This document shows, piece by piece, positions 44,059-52,937 of a DNA stretch of 64,000 nt. Location of the stretch: assembly GCF_018398315.1 (NCBI RefSeq), contig NZ_JAHBRW010000002.1, forward strand, positions 1,410,637 through 1,474,636, read 5' to 3'. Within the stretch, counting starts at the first letter, position 1. Each line of letters opens with the position of its first letter. The stretch comes from Chelatococcus sp. YT9 (GTDB lineage: Bacteria > Pseudomonadota > Alphaproteobacteria > Rhizobiales > Beijerinckiaceae). A program made the position numbers and the translations under genes. The notes beneath the pieces are model-generated. The model was not told where the DNA came from. It searched no databases and saw only the letters and a list, made by a program, of their open reading frames with translations.

Positions 44059-45258
44059 ATGGAAGCCATGACGAGGACGGTAGTGATCGCGGCGGGAGTT
44101 CGTACTGCGATCGGTGATATGGGCGGCGCGCTGGCGGATGTGCCGCCGACGGTGATGGGTGCGGCAGTGGCGAAGGAAGCTATCGCGCGTGCTGGAGTTG
44201 ATCCATCTGACGTCGAGCAGACGGTTTTCGGCCAAGTCATCCACACTGCACCGGAAGACATGTATGTCAGTCGCGTTATCGCCCTGAACGCCGGTGTGCC
44301 GAAAACGTCACCGGCCTTAACCCTTAACCGGTTGTGTGGATCGGGCTTGCAGGCCGTTGTTTCGGCCGCGGAGCAGATCCTTCTCGGTAACGCGCAGGTC
44401 GCGCTGGCAGGCGGCGTCGAAAGTATGAGCCGCGCTGGTCATCTGCTGACGGAGACCCGTAGTGGCCGGAAAATGGGCGATGTCCGCGCGATCGACATGA
44501 TGGTCGGCGCGCTGACTGATCCCTTCGGGAACGGCCATATGGGGATTACCGCCGAGAACGTCGCTGAGCAGTACGGAATCGATCGTAGCGCCCAGGACGC
44601 CTTTGCCGTGGAGTCGCATCGCCGCGCGGCGCGAGCTATTGCGGAAGGCCGTTTCGCAGAGCAGATCTTGCCCCTGACGGTCAGGAAGGGCCGCAACGAC
44701 GTGGTGTTCGATACCGACGAGCATGTTCGGGCGAACGCCTCGCTGGAGGATATGGCTCGGCTTAGGGCGGCCTTCCGCAAAGACGGAAGCGTCACGGCGG
44801 GTAATGCCAGCGGGGTCAACGACGGTGCGGCCGCGTTGGTCCTCGCTGAAGCTGAGACAGCGCGCGCGAGGGGTATGAAGCCGCTCGCCCGGCTCGTCGC
44901 GTACGGGTTGGGCGGCGTCGCGCCGGAGGTCATGGGTCTTGGCCCCATCCCCGCAGTGAAGCAGGCGCTGGCACGGGCCGGTCTGACAATCGCTGATATA
45001 GCGGTGATCGAATCGAACGAAGCCTTCGCTGCGCAAGCATGCGCGGTCGCGCAAGAACTCGGCTTTGATCCCGAAAAAACCAACCCGAACGGGGGGGCCG
45101 TCGCTCTCGGACATCCCATTGGTGCTTCCGGCGCCATCATCCTGATCAAGTTGATCTACGAACTACGTCGTATCAAGGGCCGCTACGGTCTCGCGACGAT
45201 GTGCATAGGGGGTGGCCAGGGAATCGCGGTGATCGTTGAAAATCCTGAGGCCGGATAG
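44059..45258 (+). CDS. Acetyl-CoA C-acyltransferase (thiolase)
   Basis: A 399-residue thiolase. The nucleophile lies in NRLCGSGLQAV (about residue 92), the catalytic His in NPNGGAVALGHPIGASG (about 355) and the second Cys in MCIGGGQG (about 385). It condenses or cleaves acetyl-CoA and acyl-CoA; length and motifs fit the biosynthetic PhaA/BktB type as well as a degradative role. It stands alone between the right sensor arm and the convergent STAS gene, so it is probably not part of the signalling system. A start at ATG 44068 (MTRTVV) is also possible. Confidence 0.93.
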   Translation: MEAMTRTVVIAAGVRTAIGDMGGALADVPPTVMGAAVAKEAIARAGVDPSDVEQTVFGQVIHTAPEDMYVSRVIALNAGVPKTSPALTLNRLCGSGLQAVVSAAEQILLGNAQVALAGGVESMSRAGHLLTETRSGRKMGDVRAIDMMVGALTDPFGNGHMGITAENVAEQYGIDRSAQDAFAVESHRRAARAIAEGRFAEQILPLTVRKGRNDVVFDTDEHVRANASLEDMARLRAAFRKDGSVTAGNASGVNDGAAALVLAEAETARARGMKPLARLVAYGLGGVAPEVMGLGPIPAVKQALARAGLTIADIAVIESNEAFAAQACAVAQELGFDPEKTNPNGGAVALGHPIGASGAIILIKLIYELRRIKGRYGLATMCIGGGQGIAVIVENPEAG

Positions 45259-45423
45259 AATCAACGGCGGCTGATGACGAGCGCTTCCGGTGATCGTCAT
45301 CGTCCGCCCCCCTCACGGGAGAGGCGCGGGAGCATCAAACCGAGAGGTCTGCAGTTTTTGGACGAGGGCGTGCTCATCCAGAGCGAGTGCGGGCCCGCTT
45401 TGGCGCGAGCGCCCGCCCCTCTA

Positions 45424-45759
45424 TCACCTCGCAAGAGCCGCGACGGCCTGTGCGCGGTTGTCGTGAATTGCGAAAAGCTTGGCGAAGCCGGAAATCTGGA
45501 ACACTTCCCGCACTGGCTGCGAGAGCCCGGAGAGGGCGAGTGGAACGTTCTTGGCCTTCGACAATTTGGCGGCAATCAGGACCACACGCAGGCCGGCGCT
45601 CGATATATATGTGAGGCGTTCGAAATCCACCGCAATCGCCTTGGCCTCGTCGAAGAGCGGCACGAGCACTGATTCAAGCTCCCGGGCGGTGTTGCTGTCG
45701 ACGCGTCCGACGGGAGCCGCCACACTGACCCCGTCGATTTCAAACCGTTCGATATCCAA
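45424..45759 (-). CDS. STAS-domain anti-sigma-factor antagonist (RsbV-like)
   Basis: A 111-residue single-domain STAS protein. The strand-turn-helix TYISSAGLRVVLIAAKL carries S54 at the position of the phosphorylated serine of SpoIIAA (S58) and RsbV (S56). I chose the TTG at 45759 because AGGAGAG lies 5 bases upstream; an ATG at 45804 lies inside the cyclase-kinase gene and lacks such a site. It starts 10 bases after that gene and is last in the PrkA operon. The likely cycle is phosphorylation by the fused RsbW-like kinase and dephosphorylation by the SpoIIE protein at 33333. Confidence 0.88.
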   Translation of the reverse strand: MDIERFEIDGVSVAAPVGRVDSNTARELESVLVPLFDEAKAIAVDFERLTYISSAGLRVVLIAAKLSKAKNVPLALSGLSQPVREVFQISGFAKLFAIHDNRAQAVAALAR

Positions 45760-45769
45760 GGAAACTCTC

Positions 45770-47467
45770 CTACCTTGCCGTATCGCGTGCGGGAGCGACG
45801 ACATTCTTTCTCAACGTGAGTTCGTTATGCCCATCGCGTCGGCGATAGTCGACATGGTCCATCACCGTATGGACAAAATGCATCCCTAGCCCGCCGATAT
45901 CGCGGTCGTCGATCGCCGCGTCGATATCCGGGTTGGGAGGAGCGGAGGGGTCGAAAGCCACGCCGTCGTCCACAACCGTGATGACGAGAACATTCCTCTC
46001 GAGCGAAAGGGTGACATCTATGGTATGCGCGCCCTGATCCTTGAACCCGTAGCTGATCGTGTTGGTCAAGAGTTCGTCCAGCGCAAGATTGACAGCATAG
46101 GCAGTGTCGTCGCCGAGACCGGTCTTGTTGCAAAAGACATCGATTTCGTCCGCCAGCCGGCTGATTTCGCTGAGATCGTTCTTGACCGTGAGGGAGAGGC
46201 GAGGGACGGGAGGGCGCTTCATGGTGGGTTGAGGCTCATCCGACGCGACAGCGGCTGCGCTGAGATCAACGAGGCGGTAGACGGCTTCCTTGCCAAAATG
46301 CTTCGGCAGGTCGATTTGGCCAATGTAGTCGGCCCGATATCGCGGCGCATATGTCTCGCCCGCCTCCTGCGCCGCGTAGTTGCGCGCGTCCATCTCGGCG
46401 CGCAGCAGCGCCACGAAATAACGCGATGCATAGATCTGACCAGGAAGTGCCACCGGTTCTATACGCGCCGCGCGGTTAACGTGGTGACCGTAGATCATGC
46501 CGTGGCCTGTCAATGGGTGGAGGCCGACGAAGACGGGCCCGGCGTGCAATGCAATGCGGAAGCGCGGCCGGGCCGACAAGCCATAGGCTCCCGGATCGAT
46601 TTCGAGCACGCTTGCGGCAAGTGCGGCGGCATAGTCGGCCAGATCATGGGCGGTTTCGGCGGCCGCGTGCACACCATCACCCCAGGCGTTGATGAGGATC
46701 GGCGCTTTGGCGCTGCTCTCGATCGTTTGTTGGGCCTCTGCAAGGAAATCCCAAAGAAGCGGCAGTTGGTCGTCTTGGAATGTTTTCGTGAAGGTGGCGA
46801 TATCGGCGAACATGATGGCGCGGATGGCACGCGGACTTGTGCCAAAGATCATGTCCACGTCGATATCGGAGGCGGTTCCGGGGCCGAGATCCGTAGCCAC
46901 GCCAGAGGCGCGGGCTAGAGCGTCCAGATCGATGACGGTGAGGCGCTCGTCATCCGGCCAGTTGACCATGAAATCAGTCGGACTTCCCGGCTCGGCTGGA
47001 ATGCCGAGATTACACACGATGACGAGATGAGTCTCGGCATGGACCCGATCCGCCTCAAGCCGCGCCAGCCCCTGCAAGATCTGATTGTTGAAGCGCACCA
47101 GGGTTTCATCCCCGAGGAGACGCTCCTCGCAACTGATCTCCACCCGCGATGCACGCGTGCACAGCGCGTGGAAACGCGCAACCCAGGCCTCGCCGGCAGG
47201 CGCGACATACTGGGCGATGAAATCGCCGATTTCACAGGGAAGAACTATGTTCAGTTGCCCGCCGAGCGCCAAGACCTCCTCGCCGAACAGGAGGTCCGCT
47301 CCAGCTGTAGCCGAGCTATATCCGATGAAGCTGGGAAAAGCTGATAGCCACTCTCGTAGCGCGGCCCGGACGGCGGGGACGAGTTCCTCGGGAAAGGCGC
47401 CACGGAGCCCGCCCGTGTCGACTGGCTGCCCGGCGCAGATGACAATATTGGCAGGGGCAGCAGTCAT
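45770..47467 (-). CDS. Fusion: SLOG-like domain, class III nucleotide cyclase, RsbW-like kinase
   Basis: A 565-residue soluble three-part protein. Residues 1-190 look like a Rossmannoid SLOG/LOG-type domain (IGYSSATAGADLLFGEEVLALG; NIVLPCEIGDF). Residues 210-400 are a class III nucleotide cyclase with metal aspartates D222 (FADIATF) and D264 (WGDGVH), and N331/R335 (VNRAARIE). The usual purine-selecting Lys/Asp positions appear to be N260 and M324. Residues 425-555 form a GHKL ATPase of the RsbW type (DELLTNTISYGF, VVDDGVAFDP, GGLGMHFV). ATG 47467 follows the SpoVR stop by 22 bases. It should phosphorylate the STAS protein and may make a cyclic nucleotide. Confidence 0.88.
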   Translation of the reverse strand: MTAAPANIVICAGQPVDTGGLRGAFPEELVPAVRAALREWLSAFPSFIGYSSATAGADLLFGEEVLALGGQLNIVLPCEIGDFIAQYVAPAGEAWVARFHALCTRASRVEISCEERLLGDETLVRFNNQILQGLARLEADRVHAETHLVIVCNLGIPAEPGSPTDFMVNWPDDERLTVIDLDALARASGVATDLGPGTASDIDVDMIFGTSPRAIRAIMFADIATFTKTFQDDQLPLLWDFLAEAQQTIESSAKAPILINAWGDGVHAAAETAHDLADYAAALAASVLEIDPGAYGLSARPRFRIALHAGPVFVGLHPLTGHGMIYGHHVNRAARIEPVALPGQIYASRYFVALLRAEMDARNYAAQEAGETYAPRYRADYIGQIDLPKHFGKEAVYRLVDLSAAAVASDEPQPTMKRPPVPRLSLTVKNDLSEISRLADEIDVFCNKTGLGDDTAYAVNLALDELLTNTISYGFKDQGAHTIDVTLSLERNVLVITVVDDGVAFDPSAPPNPDIDAAIDDRDIGGLGMHFVHTVMDHVDYRRRDGHNELTLRKNVVAPARDTAR

Positions 47468-47489
47468 CGTCGCGAGATCCCGAACGCCT

Positions 47490-49043
47490 CTATGCCGCGA
47501 TGGCAGGCGTTGCCCTCGCGACATGCTCCTTTAGCACCTTGCCGGTCGCTGGATCGACCTCCCGCAGGATAACATTGTACCCCCACAAGCTGGCAAGGTT
47601 CTGCAGCACCTGCGTGGTGTCGCTTTCCGCCAGAAGAATGCCGTTAATGACCTCATGCTGGAGAATGAGGTGGCGGTCACCTGCAAGATCGACATCAACG
47701 ACCTGGATGTCAGCCTGTTGCCAGGCGATATCGTATTGACGCGCCAAAGCCCGGCGAATACGGCGGTATCCACGTTCATCATGGATCGCCGCGATCTCGA
47801 GGGCATTCTTGCTAGCGTCGTCCGCCACGTGAAAAATGCGCCATTCTCGGATCAGCCGCGGGCTCAGAAACTGCGCGATGAAGCTCTCGTCGCGATAGTT
47901 CGCCCAGATATGCTTGAGCACGTTATCGGCATCGCCCTTGCCCGCGATATCGGGAAACCACTCCCTGTCCTCGTCACTCGGAACGTTACAGATCCGGGCG
48001 ATGTCCTCCATCATGGCAAAGCCCAGGGCATACGGGTTGATGCCGTTATAATAGGGGGTGTCGAAGGTCGGCTGCGCCACGACATTGGTGTGCGATTGCA
48101 GAAACTCTAGGAAAGCCCCGTCGTTGATGGAGCCCTGCTTATGCAGGCGCGTCATGATCCGGTAGTGACAATAGGTTGCGCAGCCCTCGTTCATCACCTT
48201 TGTCTGTGACTGCGGATAGAAATACTGAGCGACGTGCCGGACGATGCGCAGGATCTCACGCTGCCATGGGGCGAGCTTGGGCGCCGTCTTCTCGAGAAAA
48301 TACAGGATATTCTCTTCAGGAAGTTCCAGAAGCGCACGCCGCTTATCCTCATTCTGGCGCGACGCTTGTTGCGTTCCGGTTGGCACGGTTCGCCACAGAT
48401 CGTTGTAGAAGCGCTCCTGGTAAGCGTGGCGCTCCGCCTCCCGTTGTTCCTCGGCCTTAAGGTCCAGCCGTTGCCGCCGGGGATAGCGATGGACCCCCTG
48501 GTTCATCAAGGAGTGTGCGGCGTCAATGAGCTGCTCGACGGCTGCCTGGCCGTGGCGTTCCTCGCAAGCTGCGACGTAGCCTTTGGCAAACTCCAGATAG
48601 TCGCGAATGCCCTCAGCGTCTGTCCATTGCCGGAACAGATAGTTGTTCTTGAAAAAATGGTTATGACCGAATGCGGCATGAGCGATGACGAGAGTCTGCA
48701 TCATCGCCGTATTCTCCTCCATCACATAGCTGATGCAGGGATCGGAGTTGATGACGAGCTCATAGGCGAGCCCTCGCATGCCCTTGCGATAGACGAGTTC
48801 GTGGTGGGCAAACTGCTTGCCGAAGGACCAGTGCTTATAGAGCTGCGGCATGCCCGTGGACGAATAGGCATCCAGCATCTGCTCGGTGGTGATGACCTCG
48901 ATCTGATTGGGATAAGTATCAAGGCCGAGCTCGTCCCGCGCAGCCTCCTCCACCGCGTCGTAAATGCGGCGGATCGTGTCGAAATCCCAGTCAGTACCGG
49001 AAAACAGGAGAGGATGCGTGTGGCCGGTCCGGTCCGCTTTCAT
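47490..49043 (-). CDS. spoVR: SpoVR family protein (YcgB-like)
   Basis: A 517-residue SpoVR/YcgB-family protein, recognised by YPNQIEVITTEQMLDAYSSTGMPQLYKHWSFGK (residues 45-77 region), AHAAFGHNHFFKNNYLF, and MNEGCATYCHYRIM, with conserved His/Glu residues that suggest a metalloenzyme. It is the third gene of the conserved prkA-yeaH-ycgB stress set and overlaps YeaH in ATGA. In enterobacteria these genes act together in starvation and stationary-phase stress; the biochemical activity is not known. Confidence 0.95.
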   Translation of the reverse strand: MKADRTGHTHPLLFSGTDWDFDTIRRIYDAVEEAARDELGLDTYPNQIEVITTEQMLDAYSSTGMPQLYKHWSFGKQFAHHELVYRKGMRGLAYELVINSDPCISYVMEENTAMMQTLVIAHAAFGHNHFFKNNYLFRQWTDAEGIRDYLEFAKGYVAACEERHGQAAVEQLIDAAHSLMNQGVHRYPRRQRLDLKAEEQREAERHAYQERFYNDLWRTVPTGTQQASRQNEDKRRALLELPEENILYFLEKTAPKLAPWQREILRIVRHVAQYFYPQSQTKVMNEGCATYCHYRIMTRLHKQGSINDGAFLEFLQSHTNVVAQPTFDTPYYNGINPYALGFAMMEDIARICNVPSDEDREWFPDIAGKGDADNVLKHIWANYRDESFIAQFLSPRLIREWRIFHVADDASKNALEIAAIHDERGYRRIRRALARQYDIAWQQADIQVVDVDLAGDRHLILQHEVINGILLAESDTTQVLQNLASLWGYNVILREVDPATGKVLKEHVARATPAIAA

Positions 49044-50350
49044 GCTGCACCGCCACGGACATTGGTTCCTCTTCGCCGGAACAGCTCGCGAAACACGGGG
49101 TATATTTCCCGCCGATGCCAGACCTTGCGCATCACGAAGTGTCCCTCCGGAGTCGCTATCGTCTCGTAGGTTCGCCAGAGATCGCTCGGGCGCGGAGCCG
49201 TCCCCGTTGGCATGGGGTCCTCCTCGCGTCCAACCTCCAGATAGGCGAAATACTGACAGGCTGGCAGAATCTGATCATGCAGCAGGCCAGCCGCCTTCGC
49301 GCTGTCACTGCCCATGTTGTCGCCATCGGAGGCTTGGGCGACATAGATGTTCCAGTCGGCGGGGTTGTAACGCTGACGCATGATGATCAGCATTTCTTCC
49401 AGGGCTGTCGACACGATCGTGCCCCCGGTCTCGGTCGAATAGAAGAAAGTCTGCTCATCGACCTCTTCCGCCCGATCCGTATGGCGGATGAAGACGATAT
49501 CGACATGGTTATAGCAGCGGGTCAGAAAGAGGTGCAGCAGCGCGAAAAAGCGCTTTGCCAGATCCTTCATATGTTCGCTCATGGACCCTGACACGTCCAT
49601 CAGACAGAACATGACGGCTTGAGCGACCGGTTTCGGATTGGCCTCATACCGGCGATAACGCAGATCGATGGGATCGATATAGGAAATCCGGCGATTGCGT
49701 CTGACGAGACGCTCCCGCTCCTCCCGCAGAGCGACGAGCTCGCTTTCGGGAGCACCCTCGCGCTCGAGGCGCTCGATCTCACTGTCAAGCTTGAGGATTT
49801 CTGCGGCGCTTGGCCGGCGTAGCGCCAAGCGGCGCGCCAGCGACAACCGCATGGTCCGTGCTATCGCGAGACTTGCAGGAGAGCCGGTCGTCGAGTAGCC
49901 AGCGCGTTGAATCTCCTTCGCCTCGGTGTCCATGAGACGCCGTTTGGCGAGGTCCGGCAGTTCGAGATCATCAAGAAAGAGATCGAGATATTCCTCTTTC
50001 GTCAGAACGAAGCGGAACTCGTCCTCGCCATCTCCGCCCTGGCCGGGCTGGGAGCCCGATCCCCCACTCCCGCCACTTGGGCGCGGAATCGTATCTCCCT
50101 CGAGATATTCCTTGTTTCCAGGAAGCACATGGTCTCTTTGGCCACCGCTTGCTGCCCGCCGCAGGGTAGGCTCATGCACACCCTGGCGCATGATTCCTAT
50201 CTCGCCGCCCTGATCCAGGTCCTTGATGCTGCGGCTCTTGAAGTTGTCGCGGACGGCCCGCTGTACCAGCGCTTTCGCACGCCGCAAAAAGCGCTGGCGA
50301 TTGGCAAAGCTCTTGCCACCGGGATTGAGGCGTCGATCAATGATATACAC
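49040..50350 (-). CDS. yeaH: YeaH/YhbH family protein (DUF444, vWA-like)
   Basis: A 436-residue DUF444 protein. The N-terminus RRLNPGGKSFANRQRFLRRAK is typical. A Gly/Ser-rich linker lies near 92-108, and the C-terminal half is a von Willebrand A-like domain with metal site DVSGSMSEHM (about 250) and TETGGTIVSTAL. The start is GTG at 50350, 20 bases after the PrkA stop. Its partner is the PrkA kinase; in E. coli YeaG and YeaH act together in the response to nitrogen starvation. Confidence 0.95.
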   Translation of the reverse strand: MYIIDRRLNPGGKSFANRQRFLRRAKALVQRAVRDNFKSRSIKDLDQGGEIGIMRQGVHEPTLRRAASGGQRDHVLPGNKEYLEGDTIPRPSGGSGGSGSQPGQGGDGEDEFRFVLTKEEYLDLFLDDLELPDLAKRRLMDTEAKEIQRAGYSTTGSPASLAIARTMRLSLARRLALRRPSAAEILKLDSEIERLEREGAPESELVALREERERLVRRNRRISYIDPIDLRYRRYEANPKPVAQAVMFCLMDVSGSMSEHMKDLAKRFFALLHLFLTRCYNHVDIVFIRHTDRAEEVDEQTFFYSTETGGTIVSTALEEMLIIMRQRYNPADWNIYVAQASDGDNMGSDSAKAAGLLHDQILPACQYFAYLEVGREEDPMPTGTAPRPSDLWRTYETIATPEGHFVMRKVWHRREIYPVFRELFRRRGTNVRGGAA

Positions 50351-50370
50351 AGATAGGTCATCCGAACTGG

Positions 50371-52314
50371 TCAGCCCGCCTGCTTAACCCTCATGTACCA
50401 CTCCACCAACCGCCGGACCTGTCGTTCGGTGTAGCCCCGTGACTTCATGCGTTCGACAAACTCGCCGTGCTTTTTCTCCGCCTCGCTGTCCTTCTTGGTA
50501 CCAAAGCTGATGACCGGCAAAAGATCCTCGACCTGACTGAACATCCGTCGCTCGATGACCTCCCGGATTTTTTCATAGCTGGTCCAGGACGGGTTATGTC
50601 CACCATGGCTTGCCCGCATGCGCAAGGCAAACTTGACGACCTCGTTACGGAAGTCCTTCGGGTTTGCGATACCGGCCGGCTTTTCGATCTTCGTCAGTTC
50701 CTGATTGACAAGCTCCCGATTGAGCAGCTGCCCCGTGTCGGGATCCTTGAAATCCTGATCTTCGATCCAGGCATCAGCATACGCCACATAGCGATCAAAA
50801 AGATTCTGACCGTAGTCATGGTAGGATTCAAGATAGGCCTTCTGAATCTCATGACCAATGAATTCGGCGTAACGTGGCGCCAACTCGGCCTTTAGGAACT
50901 CCAGATACCGCTTCTCGACCTCCCCGGGGAGCTGTTCCTGACGCACCATCTGTTCGAGCACGTACATCAGATGGACAGGATCAGCGGAGATCTCCGTCGT
51001 GTCATGGTTGAAGGCAGCTGCCAGAGCCTTGAATGCAAAGCGGGTCGAGACACCATCCATGCCTTCGTCCACGCCAGCCGCATCCTTGTACTCCTGCAGG
51101 CTGCGGGCGCGGGGATCGACCTCGCGCAGGCTTTCGCCGTCGTAGACACGCATCTTGGAGAACAGGTTCGAATTCTCATGTTCCCGCAGGCGCGACAAAA
51201 CGGAAAACCGGGCGAGAAGTTCCAACGTCCCCGGCGCGCAGGCCGCGTCCGTCAACTCCGACCCCCGGACAAGCTTTTCATAAATCTGCCGTTCCTCGGT
51301 GACGCGGAGGCAATAGGGGACCTTGATGACGTAAATACGGTCTATAAAAGCCTCATTATTCTTGTTGTTCTTGAAATTCTGCCACTCCGACTCGTTGGAA
51401 TGGGCCATAATCACGCCATTGAAGGGGATCGCCCCGATGTTCTCAGTGCCGACGTAATTACCTTCCTGGGTCGCGGTCAGCAGAGGATGCAGCATCTTGA
51501 TGGGTGCCTTGAACATCTCGACGAATTCGAGAAGCCCCTGATTGGCACGGTTCAGACCGCCGGAGTAGCTGTAGGCGTCCGGGTCGTTCTGCGACAGGGT
51601 TTCCAGCTTGCGGATGTCAACCTTGCCGACGAGCGAAGATATGTCCTGATTATTCTCGTCGCCGGGCTCGGTCTTTGCGATCCCTTCCTGCCTCAGCCGT
51701 GAGGGCATGATGCGCACGACCCGGAAGCGTGAGATATCACCTCCGAATTCATCCAGCCGCTTGCGGCACCATGGGCTGACGAGGCCTGTCAGGCGACGAC
51801 GCGGAATGCCATACTCATCCTCAAGAACCGGGCCCATGTCGGCGCCGAACAGGCCAAGCGGGCTCTCAAACACAGGGCTAATCTCGTCCCCCGCCTTGAG
51901 GACGTAGATCGGATGCACCTCCATAAGCGCCTTCAGGCGTTCTGCGAGGGACGATTTGCCGCCGCCGACCGGGCCGAGCAGATAAAGGATCTGCTTGCGC
52001 TCCTCGAGCCCCTGCGCCGCATGCCGGAAGAACGAAACGATCCGCTCGATCGTTTCCTCCATTCCGTAGAATTCCGCGAAGCTCTTGTAGGCCCTGATCG
52101 TGCGGTTCATGAAGATGCGGCCGAGGCGCGGATCCTTTGAGGTATCCACGATTTCGGGCTCTCCGATCGCCGCCAACAAACGCTCCGGCGCGCTTGCGTA
52201 AAGCATGGGGTCGCTGCGACATCCCTTGAGATAATCCGCCAGAGACATCTCAGTTTGCCGCCGGGCCTCGAAGGCCCTCGTGTAGCTTGTGAAGAGGTCG
52301 TCGCTCGGGAGCAT
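50371..52314 (-). CDS. prkA: PrkA family serine protein kinase / AAA protein (YeaG)
   Basis: A 647-residue PrkA protein with an AAA-like N-terminal domain (Walker A GPVGGGKSSLAERL, about 113-126) and the C-terminal PrkA kinase-like domain with ISFGTKKDSEAEKKH and a basic C-terminus. It leads the five-gene minus-strand operon that continues through YeaH, SpoVR, the cyclase-kinase fusion and the STAS protein. AAGG lies about 5 bases before the ATG, and TATAAT upstream is a likely -10 box. In B. subtilis and E. coli PrkA/YeaG is tied to sporulation and general stress. Confidence 0.96.
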   Translation of the reverse strand: MLPSDDLFTSYTRAFEARRQTEMSLADYLKGCRSDPMLYASAPERLLAAIGEPEIVDTSKDPRLGRIFMNRTIRAYKSFAEFYGMEETIERIVSFFRHAAQGLEERKQILYLLGPVGGGKSSLAERLKALMEVHPIYVLKAGDEISPVFESPLGLFGADMGPVLEDEYGIPRRRLTGLVSPWCRKRLDEFGGDISRFRVVRIMPSRLRQEGIAKTEPGDENNQDISSLVGKVDIRKLETLSQNDPDAYSYSGGLNRANQGLLEFVEMFKAPIKMLHPLLTATQEGNYVGTENIGAIPFNGVIMAHSNESEWQNFKNNKNNEAFIDRIYVIKVPYCLRVTEERQIYEKLVRGSELTDAACAPGTLELLARFSVLSRLREHENSNLFSKMRVYDGESLREVDPRARSLQEYKDAAGVDEGMDGVSTRFAFKALAAAFNHDTTEISADPVHLMYVLEQMVRQEQLPGEVEKRYLEFLKAELAPRYAEFIGHEIQKAYLESYHDYGQNLFDRYVAYADAWIEDQDFKDPDTGQLLNRELVNQELTKIEKPAGIANPKDFRNEVVKFALRMRASHGGHNPSWTSYEKIREVIERRMFSQVEDLLPVISFGTKKDSEAEKKHGEFVERMKSRGYTERQVRRLVEWYMRVKQAG

Positions 52315-52338
52315 TGTGTACCTTTGCCCTAACGAAGC

Positions 52339-52344
52339 ATTATA
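52339..52344 (-). promoter_or_regulatory. Probable -10 box of the prkA operon
   Basis: A perfect TATAAT on the minus strand, 25 bases before the PrkA ATG. No good -35 box is seen at 16-18 bases (CTGCAA/TCTGCA). I found no GGAAC-CGTT pair of the EcfG type here. Confidence 0.45.
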
Positions 52345-52937
52345 ACCCTAAAGCGTGCCGTTGCAGAGAGTTTACGTGCTCGACTTAATAAACGCTGTTC
52401 CGGACGCTCACTTAACAGCAGGATCGCCTACAATGCGCAAATGTGCCAGCCTGTATTCGATCACAATGCTGCATACGCACACATCGTATCGAAAACTTCC
52501 GCTTATAGAATTGGTGTTTTCGATACCAAACTACAAGCGATGACGAGCGAATTGTTGCCTGGGCGCGGCAGCGTGTAGCACCCAGCGCGGGCTTTAGCGC
52601 CACGTCCGCATTTTGAACGAACGCCAGATGCGAATCGTTCAGCGCTAATCACACTATAATTCTCAAAGGCTTCCTTCGCCAGCAACGCTTGCTGATGGCG
52701 ATTGCCCACGGGTGTGGCCTTCCGCTGCGCGCTGGCCAGCGCAAATGCCTTTTTCAGAGGCAACGACCTCTTCAACCAATGCTGCCGGCAGCCGAAGGAT
52801 TGGAGCTGTAAGATCATTGTTGCAACGCCTTGCCTGTGCCATTCACTATCGTGCCGTGGCTGTTCGCGATCGCAGCAACCGCGCTGGATATCTGTCAGGG
52901 AAGCCTGGGTGCTTTCGGCACGGAAGTGGAGATAGGC
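52345..52937. other. Long intergenic region between prkA and the peptide ABC operon
   Basis: About 590 bases with no convincing gene; short open frames on both strands do not resemble known proteins. It contains an inverted repeat at 52486-52526 and a TATAAT at 52655-52660 without a matching -35. Confidence 0.45.
52486..52526. repeat. Long inverted repeat, possible hairpin or operator
   Basis: GTATCGAAAAC (52486-52496) and GTTTTCGATAC (52516-52526) are perfect 11-base arms around a 19-base A+T-rich spacer. It lies 170 bases upstream of prkA and 410 bases upstream of the ABC gene. No T-run marks a terminator; an operator is equally possible. Confidence 0.55.

Noticed and set aside
52503-52817. 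Possible 104-residue minus-strand protein in the large gap
   Set aside because: No resemblance to a known family, no good ribosome site, and composition like random sequence.
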